Assembly (NCBI GenBank): GCA_963695835.1
Contig: CAVOHR010000001.1
Location: forward strand, 1,362,631 to 1,426,630
Direction: 5' to 3'
DNA length: 64,000 nucleotides
DNA from: VRUE01 sp963695835
GTDB taxonomy: Bacteria; Actinomycetota; Thermoleophilia; Solirubrobacterales; 70-9
Part shown: positions 41,389-50,580 of the stretch, piece by piece
Numbering within the stretch: position 1 is the stretch's first letter
How the letters are laid out: each line of letters opens with the position of its first letter
Translations under genes and position numbers: made by a program
The notes under the pieces: model-generated
What the model was told of the DNA's origin: nothing
Databases searched by the model: none
Seen by the model: only the letters and a program-made list of their open reading frames with translations

Positions 41389-44300
41389 CATGAGGGCCGC
41401 TGCAGAGACGGCCCAGGGCCGGGCAGCCTTCGCAGAGGGCTCGGTCGCGTCGCTCGACCGCGGCGACCGGGAACTCGCCGGCGCCGATCCGACCGATCGC
41501 GTTAGCCAGTTCCTCGCGGCCGCGCTCCATCGCCTCGGCGCCGAGCAGCTCAATGACCGGCTCGTCCGGCCGCTCCAGGAACACGTAGGCGACCTCGACC
41601 TCGCTCGCGCCGCGGGCCTCGGCGACGGCGAGGGCGTAGACGTCGCGCTGGGTCTCATAGCGGCGGGCGCGCTCCGCCGGGGCGGCGCCGCCGAGGCGGT
41701 CGGTCTTGTAGTCGACGACCAGTGGCGGCTCACCGTCGCGCTCGACCAGCAGGTCGATCGAGCCGCGCAGGACCGTGCCGGAGACGTCGAGCAGGAGGGG
41801 GACCTCGGCGCGCACCGAGACGTCTGCGGCGCGAACGCGGTCGCGCCGCAGCGCGGAGTCGATCCAGGCACGGATCGGGCCGAGCAGGTCCGCCACCGGC
41901 ACCGAGCCGTCCCGGCCGAGGCCGGCGGCGACGGCATGGCGTTGTACGAGCGCCTCGTCCGGGACGCTCCATCCGCTTGCCTGGCTCCACTCGAGCAGCG
42001 AGTGGACGGCTGCGCCCCGCGCCGCCGCGTCCGCGCGACCGGCGGCCGCTGCCTGCCAGCCCTCGCCGCCGAGGCCGAGGACGCGCTCCATGTAGAAGCG
42101 GTAGGCGCACTCCTCGTAGGCGCCGATCGCCGTGTAGGAGAGCGGCCGGTTGGGAACGGCCGGCGGCCGGCGCTCGACCAGGGGCACCGGTCCCTCGCCG
42201 AGGTCTGGCAGCGCGTCCGGCTCCCGCCGCCGGACGGTCAGCTCGGCGGCTCGCTCGGCCGAGGCGAGGTTCACCCGCACAGCGATCCGCGACGGCGCGA
42301 AGCTCGCCTCCAGCCCGCGGCGGGGCTCGGGGGCCGGGACCTCCAGCGTCGAGTCGCGCTCGCGGTCGAGGCCGAAGGCCTCGACGATCCGCTCGATCGC
42401 CGGCGTCCTCAGGCTGGTCTCGCGCGCAGGCTCCGGCTTGACGACGCCGCTCAGCAGCAGCCGCTGCCGCGCCCGCGTCGCGGCGACGTGGAAGAGCCGC
42501 AGCTCCTCCTCGGCGTCGCGGCGCTGCCCCTCTTCGCGCAGCTCGCCGTAGTCGTAGAGGTTGATCGAGGCGGCGCCGAGGCGGCGAAGCTGCATGCCCA
42601 CCCGCGGCGCCTCCGCCTCGCGGCCGATCGTCAGCAGCGGCGTCACCGAGCCGGCCAGCGGGCTGCGGGCGAGCTCGGGGACGGCGACGACGTCGAACTC
42701 CAGGCCCTTGGCGCTGTGCACGGTCATGATCCGCACCCCGTCGTGCCCCTCGAGCGCGGTCGCGGCCTGCGCGTCGGCGTCCGCCTCCGAGCGGGCGGCG
42801 AGGAAGTCGAGCAGGCCGCGCAGGTCGCGGCCGTCGCGCGACTCGAACTCGGCCGCCAGCCGCATCAGCTTGCGCACGTTGGCGAAGCGCGCCTCGCCCG
42901 AGTGCCGCATCAGCACCGCCAGGTCGTAGCCGGTCTCGGCGACCGCGGCGTCGATCAACTCGGCGAGCGGGAGGCGCGGCGCGCGCTCGCGCAGCGCGGC
43001 GATCGTCGCCGCGAAGCGGCGCAGCAGCTCCTGCTCGACGGCGGGGATCTGCTCCAGGCGCTCGGCGCTCTCCAGCTCCGTGTCCGCGCGGCCGGCGAGC
43101 CGCTCGACCGCCGGCCAGACGTGCCGCCGGCGTCCCGCGGCGGCTCGCAGCAGCCAGAGCGTGTCCGGGGTCGCGCCGCAGGCGGGCGAGGCGAGCGCCC
43201 CGAACAGCGCCTTGTCGTCGAGCGGGTTGGCGACCGTCGCCAGCAGGGCGCAGACGTCGGCGACCTGCTGCTGCGACCAGTAGCCGCGCCCGCCGACCAC
43301 GTAGGGGCGCAGCCCGGCGCGCTCCAGCGAGTCCTCGTAGGCGTCGAGGTTGCTGAAGGCGCGCAGCAGGACGACCATCGCGCCGCGCTCGACGCCGGCG
43401 TCGGCCAGGGCGCGGAGTCGCGTCGCCAGGAAGCGCGCCTCGGCGAGCGTTGCCGGGGGGGTGCGGGCGTCGGTCCCCGGCTCGAGGTCGATCCCGTCGG
43501 CGTCCCAGCCGCCGCGGCCGGTCAGCAGCAGCTCGACCGCGGGCCCGTCGCCGGCCGGGACCTGCTCCGTCGGCGCAGCGCCGACCCGCAGGGGACGGTA
43601 GGCGTCGCCGAGCAACCGTTCGCCGATCGCGTTGACGGCGCCGATCGGCTCCGGGCGGGCGCGGAAGTTGCCGCTCAGCGTCAGCGTCGCGGCGCCGGGA
43701 TCGGCGTCGATCGCGGCCCGCTGCGCGCGGAAGACGTCGAGGTCGGCGTGGCGGAAGCCGTAGATCGATTGCAGCTCGTCGCCGACGACCATCAGCTTGC
43801 AGGCCGGGCCGTGGAGCGCCTCGATCAGCCGCAGCTGCAACCGGTTGGTGTCCTGGAACTCGTCGACCAGGAGATGGCTGAAGCGCGCCTGGTAGGCGCT
43901 GCCGGTCTCGGTGCTCTCCAGCAGCTGGGCGGCGAGGATCTGCAGGTCCTCGAAGTCGAGGCCGGCGCGCCGCCCCTTGGCCGCCTCGTAGCGGGCCGAG
44001 AACAGCTCCAGCAGCTCGGCGACGTGGCAGTAGGCCTCGCCGCCCTCGCCCGCCTCGGCGGCACGCGCCACCGCGGCCTCGATCGCCTCGCGGTATCCCG
44101 CCATCGCCTTCGCCGAGCTGCCGGTCCGCAGCGCCGCCAGGCGGTCGAACTCGGGGACTTGCTCGCCGGCCGGGTCGAGCTCGTCGATTGCGCGCTCGAG
44201 CAGCTCGCGGTTCGAGTTGGTCGGCTTCAGCTCCTCCAGCGCCTCCGTCGCCGCCGCGGCGGCGACGCGCAACGCCGCCGCGACGTCCGGCGGCGGCGCC

Positions 44301-44812
44301 TCGGGCAGGCGCGGCGAGGCGATCCCGCGGCTGCGCAGCTCGGCGTGGACGCCGCCGACCATCGCCCGCAGGCCGCCGATCCCGAAGGCGGCCACGGTTC
44401 GCTCGCGCGCCGCCTCGCCGGCGGCGAGGAAGTCGTCGAGCGCCTCGTCGAAGGCCTCGGAGGCGATCCGCGCCGCCTCCGGCGCGTCGAGCACGCGGAA
44501 GCCCGGATCGATCCCGGCCGCGACCGGGTGGCCGGCGAGCAGGCGGTTGCAGAAGCCGTGAATCGTCGTCACCCAGGGGGGCTTGGCTCCCAGCGCCGTC
44601 CGGATCCGCTCGCGAAGCTCGGCGGCGGCGCGGTCGGTGAAGGTGAAGGCGAGGATGGCGTCGGCGGAGACGCCCTCATCGCGGACCAGCCGCAGGTAGC
44701 GGTCGACCATCGTCCCCGTCTTGCCGGTCCCGGCCCCCGCCTCGACCAGCACGCGGCGCTCCGTGGCGGCGATCGCCGCCTGCTGCTCGGGCGTCGGCGC
44801 CCGGCCGCTCAT
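41369..44812 (-). CDS. addA: UvrD/RecB-type helicase-nuclease, AddA-like
   Basis: 1147 residues. Superfamily 1A helicase: Walker A 'EAGAGTGKT' (about 24-32), motif Ia 'AFTFTDRAAAELRERI', Walker B 'HLLVDEFQDTN', and late motifs 'IMTVHSAKGLEFDVVAVP' and 'HVAATRARQRLLL'. The C-terminal PD-(D/E)XK nuclease has 'PPLVVDYKTDRLGG'. With AddB it resects double-strand breaks for recombination. The start overlaps the addB stop by 4 bases. The TAG stop sits within repeat B. Confidence 0.9.
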   Translation of the reverse strand: MSGRAPTPEQQAAIAATERRVLVEAGAGTGKTGTMVDRYLRLVRDEGVSADAILAFTFTDRAAAELRERIRTALGAKPPWVTTIHGFCNRLLAGHPVAAGIDPGFRVLDAPEAARIASEAFDEALDDFLAAGEAARERTVAAFGIGGLRAMVGGVHAELRSRGIASPRLPEAPPPDVAAALRVAAAAATEALEELKPTNSNRELLERAIDELDPAGEQVPEFDRLAALRTGSSAKAMAGYREAIEAAVARAAEAGEGGEAYCHVAELLELFSARYEAAKGRRAGLDFEDLQILAAQLLESTETGSAYQARFSHLLVDEFQDTNRLQLRLIEALHGPACKLMVVGDELQSIYGFRHADLDVFRAQRAAIDADPGAATLTLSGNFRARPEPIGAVNAIGERLLGDAYRPLRVGAAPTEQVPAGDGPAVELLLTGRGGWDADGIDLEPGTDARTPPATLAEARFLATRLRALADAGVERGAMVVLLRAFSNLDAYEDSLERAGLRPYVVGGRGYWSQQQVADVCALLATVANPLDDKALFGALASPACGATPDTLWLLRAAAGRRRHVWPAVERLAGRADTELESAERLEQIPAVEQELLRRFAATIAALRERAPRLPLAELIDAAVAETGYDLAVLMRHSGEARFANVRKLMRLAAEFESRDGRDLRGLLDFLAARSEADADAQAATALEGHDGVRIMTVHSAKGLEFDVVAVPELARSPLAGSVTPLLTIGREAEAPRVGMQLRRLGAASINLYDYGELREEGQRRDAEEELRLFHVAATRARQRLLLSGVVKPEPARETSLRTPAIERIVEAFGLDRERDSTLEVPAPEPRRGLEASFAPSRIAVRVNLASAERAAELTVRRREPDALPDLGEGPVPLVERRPPAVPNRPLSYTAIGAYEECAYRFYMERVLGLGGEGWQAAAAGRADAAARGAAVHSLLEWSQASGWSVPDEALVQRHAVAAGLGRDGSVPVADLLGPIRAWIDSALRRDRVRAADVSVRAEVPLLLDVSGTVLRGSIDLLVERDGEPPLVVDYKTDRLGGAAPAERARRYETQRDVYALAVAEARGASEVEVAYVFLERPDEPVIELLGAEAMERGREELANAIGRIGAGEFPVAAVERRDRALCEGCPALGRLCSGPHAEGLSR

Positions 44813-47800
44813 ACGTCCTCGCCTTCCTCTTCGCGCGGCTCGACCGGCGCCCGGTCGCGGCGGCAGATCGGGGCGAAGTCGCAGAACGGCGGGCAGATGC
44901 CGTGGCCGCGCAGTCCCCGGCGCGGCCCCGGGTCGCGGCGGATGTCGCCGCGCCGCATCCGCGCGACGATCTCACCCGCCCGCCGCCGCGCGTCCTCGAG
45001 GATGGCCTCGAACTCGTCGCGGTCGACCAGGTCGGTGCCGGCGAGACCGTAGGAGGCGAGGTCGGGCTCCGCCTCGTCGAGGACCAGGCCGCGCGGGCGC
45101 CGCGACGAGGTGCCGCGCAGCGGGTGGTAGATGCCGCCGACCGGCTCCCCGCCCCACAGCTCCGCCACCGCGATCAGGTAGAGCTGGAGCTGAAGCTTCG
45201 CCTCCTCCTCGAGCTTCTTGCGGGCGGTGACCGCGCCCGACAGCTTGTAGTCGACCACCAGCGTCCGCCCGGCGCGGTCGCGATCGACGCGGTCGATCGC
45301 CCCGTGCAGGCGCCAGCCGTCGATCTCGAGGTCGGGGCGGTCGCTGCCCTCCTCCTCGCCGAAGCGCGCCTCGAGCAGCCAGGGCTCGAAGCCGCCGGTC
45401 TCGCGCGCCGCCTCCTCGCCGAGGAAGCGCTCCAGCAGGCCCCCGACCCGGCGCACGATCGCCCGCTCGGCCGGGTGGCTGCCCAGCTCGCGCTGCGCCG
45501 CCGCCTCGGCGAGCAGCCCGCGGCCGCGCCCGATCCAGGCGCCGAGCGACGCCGGGCGGGGGAGGGCGTCGCCGCCGGGTTGCTCTCCGTAGAGCCGCTC
45601 GAGGACCGTGTGCATCAGGCCGCCCTGGATCAGCGGGTCGGGGACCGGGTCGAGCGGCTGCGGGTCGAGCTCGTGCGAGACGAACCAGCGGTAGGAGCAG
45701 AGGTCGAAGCCCTCGAGGGTCGTGCCGCCGTAGGCGGGCGCCGCGGCGAGCGAGTCGAGCGCCGCCGGGTTCGCGAGCGGGCCCGGCGCCCGCGTCGCCG
45801 CCTCGCTTGCGCGCGCCGCCTCGATCCGGGCTGCGACGCGCTCGGCAGTCGCCCCTTCCGCGCCCGCGGCGTCGAGCAGCGCGGCGGCGTCCGCGGCCGC
45901 GCCCCGGGCGGCGATCGCCCGCGCCAGCTCGCGCTCCGAGGGCGCTTCGGCGACCCGGGGCGTCACTCGGGTCAGGTCGCGACTGCGGGTGATGCGCTCC
46001 TCGACCGGATCGGGGGACTCGGCGCCGGGTGGTGGGTCGAGCAGCTGCCGCAGCTCGTCCAGCAGCGGCGAGCGCGACTCGGCGACGCCGTTCTCGTCGC
46101 TGTCGCGCCAGGAGAGGTAGAGCCGCTCGCGCGGCAGCGCCAGGCAGGCGTGGAAGAGGTAGCGCTCCTCGGCGTCGACGTCGCGGCGCGGGTCGAGTCC
46201 CAGCGCCGTCCGCTGCGATTCCGCCAGGAACGGGTCGCCGGCGCGGTCGCGGCGCGGGAACTCGCCGTCCTGTAGCGAGGCGACGAAGACGTGGTCGAAG
46301 CGGGCGGCGCGCAGCCGGTAGGGGCTGGCGATCCGCACCCGTCCCTCGACCGGGCCGCTCCAGACGCGCAGCCGCAGGCTCTCGAGCGTCGCCCCGATCT
46401 CCGCGGGCGGCGGCGCCAGCTCGGCCGGGTCGGCGAGGTCGGCGAGCGCCGCCGAGATCGCCGCCGCCGCGCGCAGCTCGAGGCCGTCGCCCGGACCCGG
46501 CCGCGGGCCGTCGCCGTCGTTGCGCAGCGGTCGCGCCGCCATCGTCGTGGCGAGACGGCCGACCGTGCTCGCCGGCTCGACGGCCCCCGCGGCAGACGCC
46601 TGGCGGATCCGCGCCACGTCGTGCGGAAGCTCCTCGTAGCGTTCCTGCCAGAGCTCCAGCGCGGCCGCGGCGCTGCGGACACGCCGGCGGCGAACCGCCC
46701 GTTCGAACCAGTCGACCCTGCCGGGCGAGACTCCGGAGGGCCCGCGCAGGAAGCGCAGCAGGTCCCCGGCCGTGCCGTCGCCGAGCACCGCCGCGAGCAG
46801 CGCGAGCAGCGTGCCGCCGACCGAGGTCGCGGAGATCGGGATCTCCGCCTCCAGCGCGGTGGCGACTCCGTAGGCCTCGAGCACCGAGGCGATCAGCGGG
46901 CCGCGGCGGGCGGGGTCGCGCAACGCGATCGCGATCTCGGCCGGATCGGCGCCGCCGGCGATCAGCTTCGCCACCTCGGTCCCTATCGCCTCCGCCTCGC
47001 CGCGCGTGCCGGCGGAGCGGAGGATCGCCAGCGCCCCGTCGGCGGGCCGCCCCTCCGGTTCCGCTGTGCCAAAGCCGCGCTCCAGGTGGAAAAGGAACAG
47101 CGCCGGGGTGTTGCCGGGGTCGGGTTCGGTCGCCGTCTCCTCGGCCACGCCGATCTCGCGCAGCCGCTCCAGCAGCCCTGCGCGCGCGGCGAGCGCCGTG
47201 TTGCCCTGCTCGTAGGGGAGCGCCACGGTCACCTCGCTCGACGCGGCGAGCGCCCGGATCAGCTCGAACTGGTTGCGGGTCAGGTCGTCGAGGCCGTAGA
47301 GGAAGACGGGCCGCCGCCAGAAGCCGCCGCCCTCGCGCAGCAGCGCGATGGCGCGGAGCGCGGTGGCGTGGGTATCGGTGCGGTCGAGGCGGTCGCGGAT
47401 CTCGGCGTAGCCGCCGAACAGCGCCGCCAGATCGGCCAGGTACGCCGAGCCCTCGAGCGTCCCGGTGGCGGCCTCGACCGCGCCGGGCCCCAGCCCGGCA
47501 GCCTGCAGCTCGTCGAGCAGGCGCTCGAAGGCGAGCGCGAAGCCCGGCCGCGCGGTGGAGCGCCGTAGCGGCCCGAGCCCGGGGCGCCGCTCGGCGATCG
47601 CCAGCGACACCGCCCGCAGCCGCTGCGCCGGCGTCAGCTCGCCCGCCGGCGGCGAGCCGCCGGCCGTCGCCACGGCCCGGAACAGCCCGCCGAAGGTCAT
47701 CACCGCGCCGCCCAGCGCCGCGCTCCCCTCGCACAGCTCCCGCTCGAAGGAGTAGACGTCGTCGACGGTCGGGACGACCAGCACCGGATCGCGGTCGAGG

Positions 47801-47874
47801 GCAGCGGCGAACCGCCGGCGGATCAGGCCGGCGCGGCCGGAGTTCGGCGGTCCGTGGATCAGTTTCAGCGGCAT
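44809..47874 (-). CDS. addB: AddB-like helicase-nuclease subunit
   Basis: 1021 residues. An N-terminal degenerate nucleotide loop 'IHGPPNSGRAGLI' (Arg in place of the Walker Lys), an inactive helicase-like middle, and a C-terminal PD-(D/E)XK nuclease ('DRAGRTLVVDYKLSG'). Cysteines in 'DLCSYRWF' and 'GICPPFCDFAPICRRD' match the 4Fe-4S staple around AddB-type nuclease domains. First gene of the addBA pair. Divergent from the small gene at 48008. Confidence 0.87.
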   Translation of the reverse strand: MPLKLIHGPPNSGRAGLIRRRFAAALDRDPVLVVPTVDDVYSFERELCEGSAALGGAVMTFGGLFRAVATAGGSPPAGELTPAQRLRAVSLAIAERRPGLGPLRRSTARPGFALAFERLLDELQAAGLGPGAVEAATGTLEGSAYLADLAALFGGYAEIRDRLDRTDTHATALRAIALLREGGGFWRRPVFLYGLDDLTRNQFELIRALAASSEVTVALPYEQGNTALAARAGLLERLREIGVAEETATEPDPGNTPALFLFHLERGFGTAEPEGRPADGALAILRSAGTRGEAEAIGTEVAKLIAGGADPAEIAIALRDPARRGPLIASVLEAYGVATALEAEIPISATSVGGTLLALLAAVLGDGTAGDLLRFLRGPSGVSPGRVDWFERAVRRRRVRSAAAALELWQERYEELPHDVARIRQASAAGAVEPASTVGRLATTMAARPLRNDGDGPRPGPGDGLELRAAAAISAALADLADPAELAPPPAEIGATLESLRLRVWSGPVEGRVRIASPYRLRAARFDHVFVASLQDGEFPRRDRAGDPFLAESQRTALGLDPRRDVDAEERYLFHACLALPRERLYLSWRDSDENGVAESRSPLLDELRQLLDPPPGAESPDPVEERITRSRDLTRVTPRVAEAPSERELARAIAARGAAADAAALLDAAGAEGATAERVAARIEAARASEAATRAPGPLANPAALDSLAAAPAYGGTTLEGFDLCSYRWFVSHELDPQPLDPVPDPLIQGGLMHTVLERLYGEQPGGDALPRPASLGAWIGRGRGLLAEAAAQRELGSHPAERAIVRRVGGLLERFLGEEAARETGGFEPWLLEARFGEEEGSDRPDLEIDGWRLHGAIDRVDRDRAGRTLVVDYKLSGAVTARKKLEEEAKLQLQLYLIAVAELWGGEPVGGIYHPLRGTSSRRPRGLVLDEAEPDLASYGLAGTDLVDRDEFEAILEDARRRAGEIVARMRRGDIRRDPGPRRGLRGHGICPPFCDFAPICRRDRAPVEPREEEGEDV

Positions 47875-48007
47875 CGGCGCAAGCGAACCAGCATAGGTCG
47901 GCGTCCGGCGTGCCCGTGGCCCCCGCAGGCGGCAGGCAAAGCCGCAAATCGGGCGTTTCCGCTGCTCGCTTTGCCGTCTTCCCGCCCCTCTAGATTGAGC
48001 CCTGCAA

Positions 48008-48463
48008 ATGGCCCTCTGCTTCGTAGACCCAGCCGACGCGATCCGCGCGATCTCCGACTCGATCGGACGCGAGGCGCGCCGCCAGCTGCTCGGCGAGGCG
48101 GTCCGCGCCTGGGTCGACGAGATCCCCGACCACGAACTCGAGGTCCACTACGCGAAAGCGCTCTCCGAGCTCGACGAGCACGACATCTCGATGCTCGCCG
48201 CCTGGCACGGCTCGCTGGAGATCGGCCAGCCGCTGCCAAACCGCGACTTCCTCATGGGTGCCTTCGGCTTGCTCGGCGAGAACCGCCGCGAGGCGCTGAA
48301 ACTGGCCGCCGGCTTCCGCGGCGAGGAGGCGGTCGACGCCGGCCTCACCGAGGACGACGCCCTCGAACTGGTCCTCGAGATGCTCTCCCCGCCCCGCCTG
48401 GTGGAGCTTGCGGTAGAGGCCGTCGACCTCTACATCTGGGACCGGGCCGGCTCGGAGAACTAG
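48008..48463 (+). CDS. Helical protein of unknown function
   Basis: 151 residues, predicted nearly all-helical and acidic ('ARRQLLGEAVRAWVDEIPDH', 'ALSELDEHDISMLAAWHGS', 'LTEDDALELVLEMLSPP'). One Cys, no signal peptide or membrane segment. Divergent from addB. A perfect hairpin of repeat family F lies 97 bases after the stop. No family recognised; the G/C-rich third positions support it being real. Confidence 0.72.
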   Translation: MALCFVDPADAIRAISDSIGREARRQLLGEAVRAWVDEIPDHELEVHYAKALSELDEHDISMLAAWHGSLEIGQPLPNRDFLMGAFGLLGENRREALKLAAGFRGEEAVDAGLTEDDALELVLEMLSPPRLVELAVEAVDLYIWDRAGSEN

Positions 48464-48559
48464 CCCAGGCCGCGCGTTCGAGTCTTCCGTCGGTCCTCCT
48501 CGGGTCACGCGCCCAAGTGCGCTCCCCTCGTCGCCCTCCTGTGTGAGCCGACAGACCCC

Positions 48560-48592
48560 CTCACGTTTTCCATGCCTCACATGGAAAACGTG
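48560..48592. repeat. Hairpin repeat family F, copy 2
   Basis: TCACGTTTTCCATG and CATGGAAAACGTGA, perfect 14-bp arms with a 5-base loop, in the gap between convergent genes. It shares ACGTTTTCCA/TGGAAAACGT with 17997-18025. Probable bidirectional transcript end. Confidence 0.7.
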
Positions 48593-48614
48593 ATGGGCTG
48601 TGCCGAGCTGCGCA

Positions 48615-49271
48615 TCATGGACGCCATTTCTCCAACTCTCGTCGCACCGCGGCGATCGCCTGGTCGTTGTCGTGGAAGTGGATCGCGGCGATTCCGGCCC
48701 TTTCGGCGCCTTCGCAGTTGACCTGCACGTCGTCGACGAACAGGCATGACGTCGGCTGCATGCGGATCCGCTCCAGGGTGAGCGAGTAGATCCTCGATTC
48801 CGGCTTGCGGCAGCCGACGAAGCCGGAGTCGACGACGGTCTCGAAGATCTCGTCGACCGGCAGCATCGGGCGCCAGAGCGGCTCCCACTCGCGCACGTTG
48901 TTGGTCAGCATCGCCATCCGGTAGCCGGTCGCCTTCAGCTCGCGCATCAGCTCGATCATCGGCGGGTTGGGGTCGAGCGCCTCGAAGTAGATCTCGCGGA
49001 AGCGGTGCATCTCGGGCCGGTGGCCGAGCAGCGGCTCGAGTGCGTCGGTGAGCTGGGCGAGGAACGCCGCCTCGCTGATCTCGCCGCGCTCCATTTCGAA
49101 CAGGGGGTTGTCGCCGTTGGCCTCGGTCGCCGCCTGCATCCCCTTGCCGAGCGCCTCGGTCGAGATCCCGGTCTGGTTCTGGAAGGCCATGAACGACTGG
49201 ATCAGCGGCGTGGTCAGGACGCCGCCGAAGTCGCAGATCACCGCCTCGATCCCGTTCTCGCCCTCAGCCAT
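48615..49271 (-). CDS. HAD-superfamily hydrolase
   Basis: 218 residues from the ATG at 49271. HAD motifs: I 'AVICDFGGVLTTP', II 'YRMAMLTNN', III 'VGCRKPESRIY', IV 'CLFVDDVQVNCEGAERAG'. This is the HAD-IA group with a helical cap, acting on small phosphorylated compounds or as an epoxide-hydrolase-like relative. The start overlaps the preceding gene's stop by 8 bases, so the two are coupled. Substrate unknown. Confidence 0.88.
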   Translation of the reverse strand: MAEGENGIEAVICDFGGVLTTPLIQSFMAFQNQTGISTEALGKGMQAATEANGDNPLFEMERGEISEAAFLAQLTDALEPLLGHRPEMHRFREIYFEALDPNPPMIELMRELKATGYRMAMLTNNVREWEPLWRPMLPVDEIFETVVDSGFVGCRKPESRIYSLTLERIRMQPTSCLFVDDVQVNCEGAERAGIAAIHFHDNDQAIAAVRRELEKWRP

Positions 49272-49659
49272 CGGCGCGGACGATCTCGTAGTGGCCGAGC
49301 CCCTCCCGCCCCTCCAGCGACCAGCGGAAGAAGGCGACATCGGCGCGCAGCCCGCCGCGGCGCACCTCTGCGGAGCCGATCAGCGTGCCGGCGCCGCGCA
49401 GCGGCTGCCCCTCTTCGTCGTCGAGCCAGAGCTCCAGGGTCGCCCGCCGCTGCACGCCGTCGTCGCCGTACTCGGTCGAGAGCAGCGCCTCGGATGCCTC
49501 GGCCGGCGCTCCGTCGGGCCCGCAGAGCACCGCGGCAACGGTCTCGTCTCCGTGGGCGGAGGAGCCGGCGGGCCTCACCGCGGTCAGCGCCAGCAGGCCG
49601 CCGTCGGAGAAGACGATCCCGATCGACCGTCGCTGCACCTGACCCGTGTCCTCGCTCAT
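49264..49659 (-). CDS. Hypothetical protein coupled to the HAD hydrolase
   Basis: 131 residues from the ATG at 49659. Beta-rich ('RSIGIVFSDGGLLALTAVRP', 'RATLELWLDDEEGQPLRGAG', 'LRADVAFFRWSLEGREGLGH'), one cysteine, no export signal. The arrangement of strands suggests a compact beta-sandwich or lipocalin-like barrel. Stop overlaps the HAD start by 8 bases. Family not recognised. Confidence 0.68.
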   Translation of the reverse strand: MSEDTGQVQRRSIGIVFSDGGLLALTAVRPAGSSAHGDETVAAVLCGPDGAPAEASEALLSTEYGDDGVQRRATLELWLDDEEGQPLRGAGTLIGSAEVRRGGLRADVAFFRWSLEGREGLGHYEIVRADG

Positions 49660-49778
49660 GACATGGAGCCTATTTTGAGCTGGCGAATCCCGCCTTGACA
49701 CACCAGCGTGTGGTCAAAGTCGGCAGCGCCATCGTCGCCGGTTGCGAAGCGAGCTGCGAGCCCGGCTACCATTGGCCG

Positions 49779-50096
49779 ATGCCTGAGAACCAGACCGAAG
49801 CCCTGACCGAAGACGATGTGATCGAGGCGCTCGAGGAGGTGATCGACCCCGAGCTGGGACTCGACTTCGTCTCGCTCGGCCTCGTCTACGACGTCCAGAT
49901 CGAGAACGAGGACGTATACGTCACCTTCACGCTGACCACCCCCGCCTGCCCGATCGGCCCCCAGGTCTCCGAGCAGATGAAGGAGTTCGTCGGCGACCTC
50001 CCCGGCGTCGCCGCGGTCCACCCGAAGATGGTCTTCGACCCGCCCTGGAGCCCCGAGATGATGACCGAGGACGCCAAGTTCGCACTTGGCTTCTGA
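49779..50096 (+). CDS. MIP18/SufT-type metal-sulfur cluster assembly factor
   Basis: 105 residues from the ATG at 49779. 'VIEALEEVIDPELGLDFVSL' and 'TLTTPACPIGPQVSEQM', with the conserved cysteine, define the DUF59/MIP18 family. Actinobacterial relatives (SufT) help mature Fe-S proteins and normally sit at the end of the suf operon; here the gene stands alone, 7 kb from sufD. A near-palindrome TTGACACAC...GTGTGGTCAA at 49695 lies upstream. Confidence 0.9.
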   Translation: MPENQTEALTEDDVIEALEEVIDPELGLDFVSLGLVYDVQIENEDVYVTFTLTTPACPIGPQVSEQMKEFVGDLPGVAAVHPKMVFDPPWSPEMMTEDAKFALGF

Positions 50097-50100
50097 GCCC

Positions 50101-50577
50101 TCAGCCCGGTAGCTGCGGGTCGTCCTCCTCGATCTCCTCGGCGGTCGCGTCGAAGTCATACGGACGGCCGGCCGAATCGCCCCGGCCGGCGGCCCGGGCG
50201 CTGCCGACGCCGACCACGACGAGGCGTCGACCGGCGTAGGCGCGCAGCAGGCGTCTGGCGATCGCTCGGGTCGGGGGAAGGAGCAGCAACAGGCCGACCG
50301 CGTCGGTGATGAATCCCGGCGTCAGCAGCAGGGCGCCGCCGATCGTGATCATCACGCCGTCGGCGACCTCGCGGCCGGGGAAGCGGCGTTCGGCGATCGC
50401 TCCGTTGAAGCGGCGCCAGGCACCGCGGCCCTGGTGGCGCAGCAGGGCCGCGCCGAGCAGCGACATCGCCAGCAGCAGGGCCAGCGTCGGCAGCACGCCG
50501 ATCAGACCGCCGACTTCGATGATCACGTACAGCTCGAGGATCGGGACGGCGATGAAGAGGAAGACGAGCAGGACCAC
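50101..50577 (-). CDS. FxsA family membrane protein
   Basis: 158 residues with three to four hydrophobic segments: 'LLVFLFIAVPILELYVIIEV' at the N-terminus, 'LLLAMSLLGAALLRHQGRGA' and 'MITIGGALLLTPGFITDAVG', the FxsA signature, then an acidic cytoplasmic tail. FxsA modulates phage T7 exclusion in E. coli; its normal role is unclear. Three bases separate it from the WS/DGAT gene on the same strand, and 4 from the convergent SufT-like gene. Confidence 0.87.
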   Translation of the reverse strand: MVLLVFLFIAVPILELYVIIEVGGLIGVLPTLALLLAMSLLGAALLRHQGRGAWRRFNGAIAERRFPGREVADGVMITIGGALLLTPGFITDAVGLLLLLPPTRAIARRLLRAYAGRRLVVVGVGSARAAGRGDSAGRPYDFDATAEEIEEDDPQLPG

Positions 50578-50580
50578 GGC

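Noticed and set aside
41390..45052. A 1220-codon open frame on the plus strand across addA and addB
   Set aside because: Antisense to two motif-complete genes; composition is repetitive and no family motif is present.
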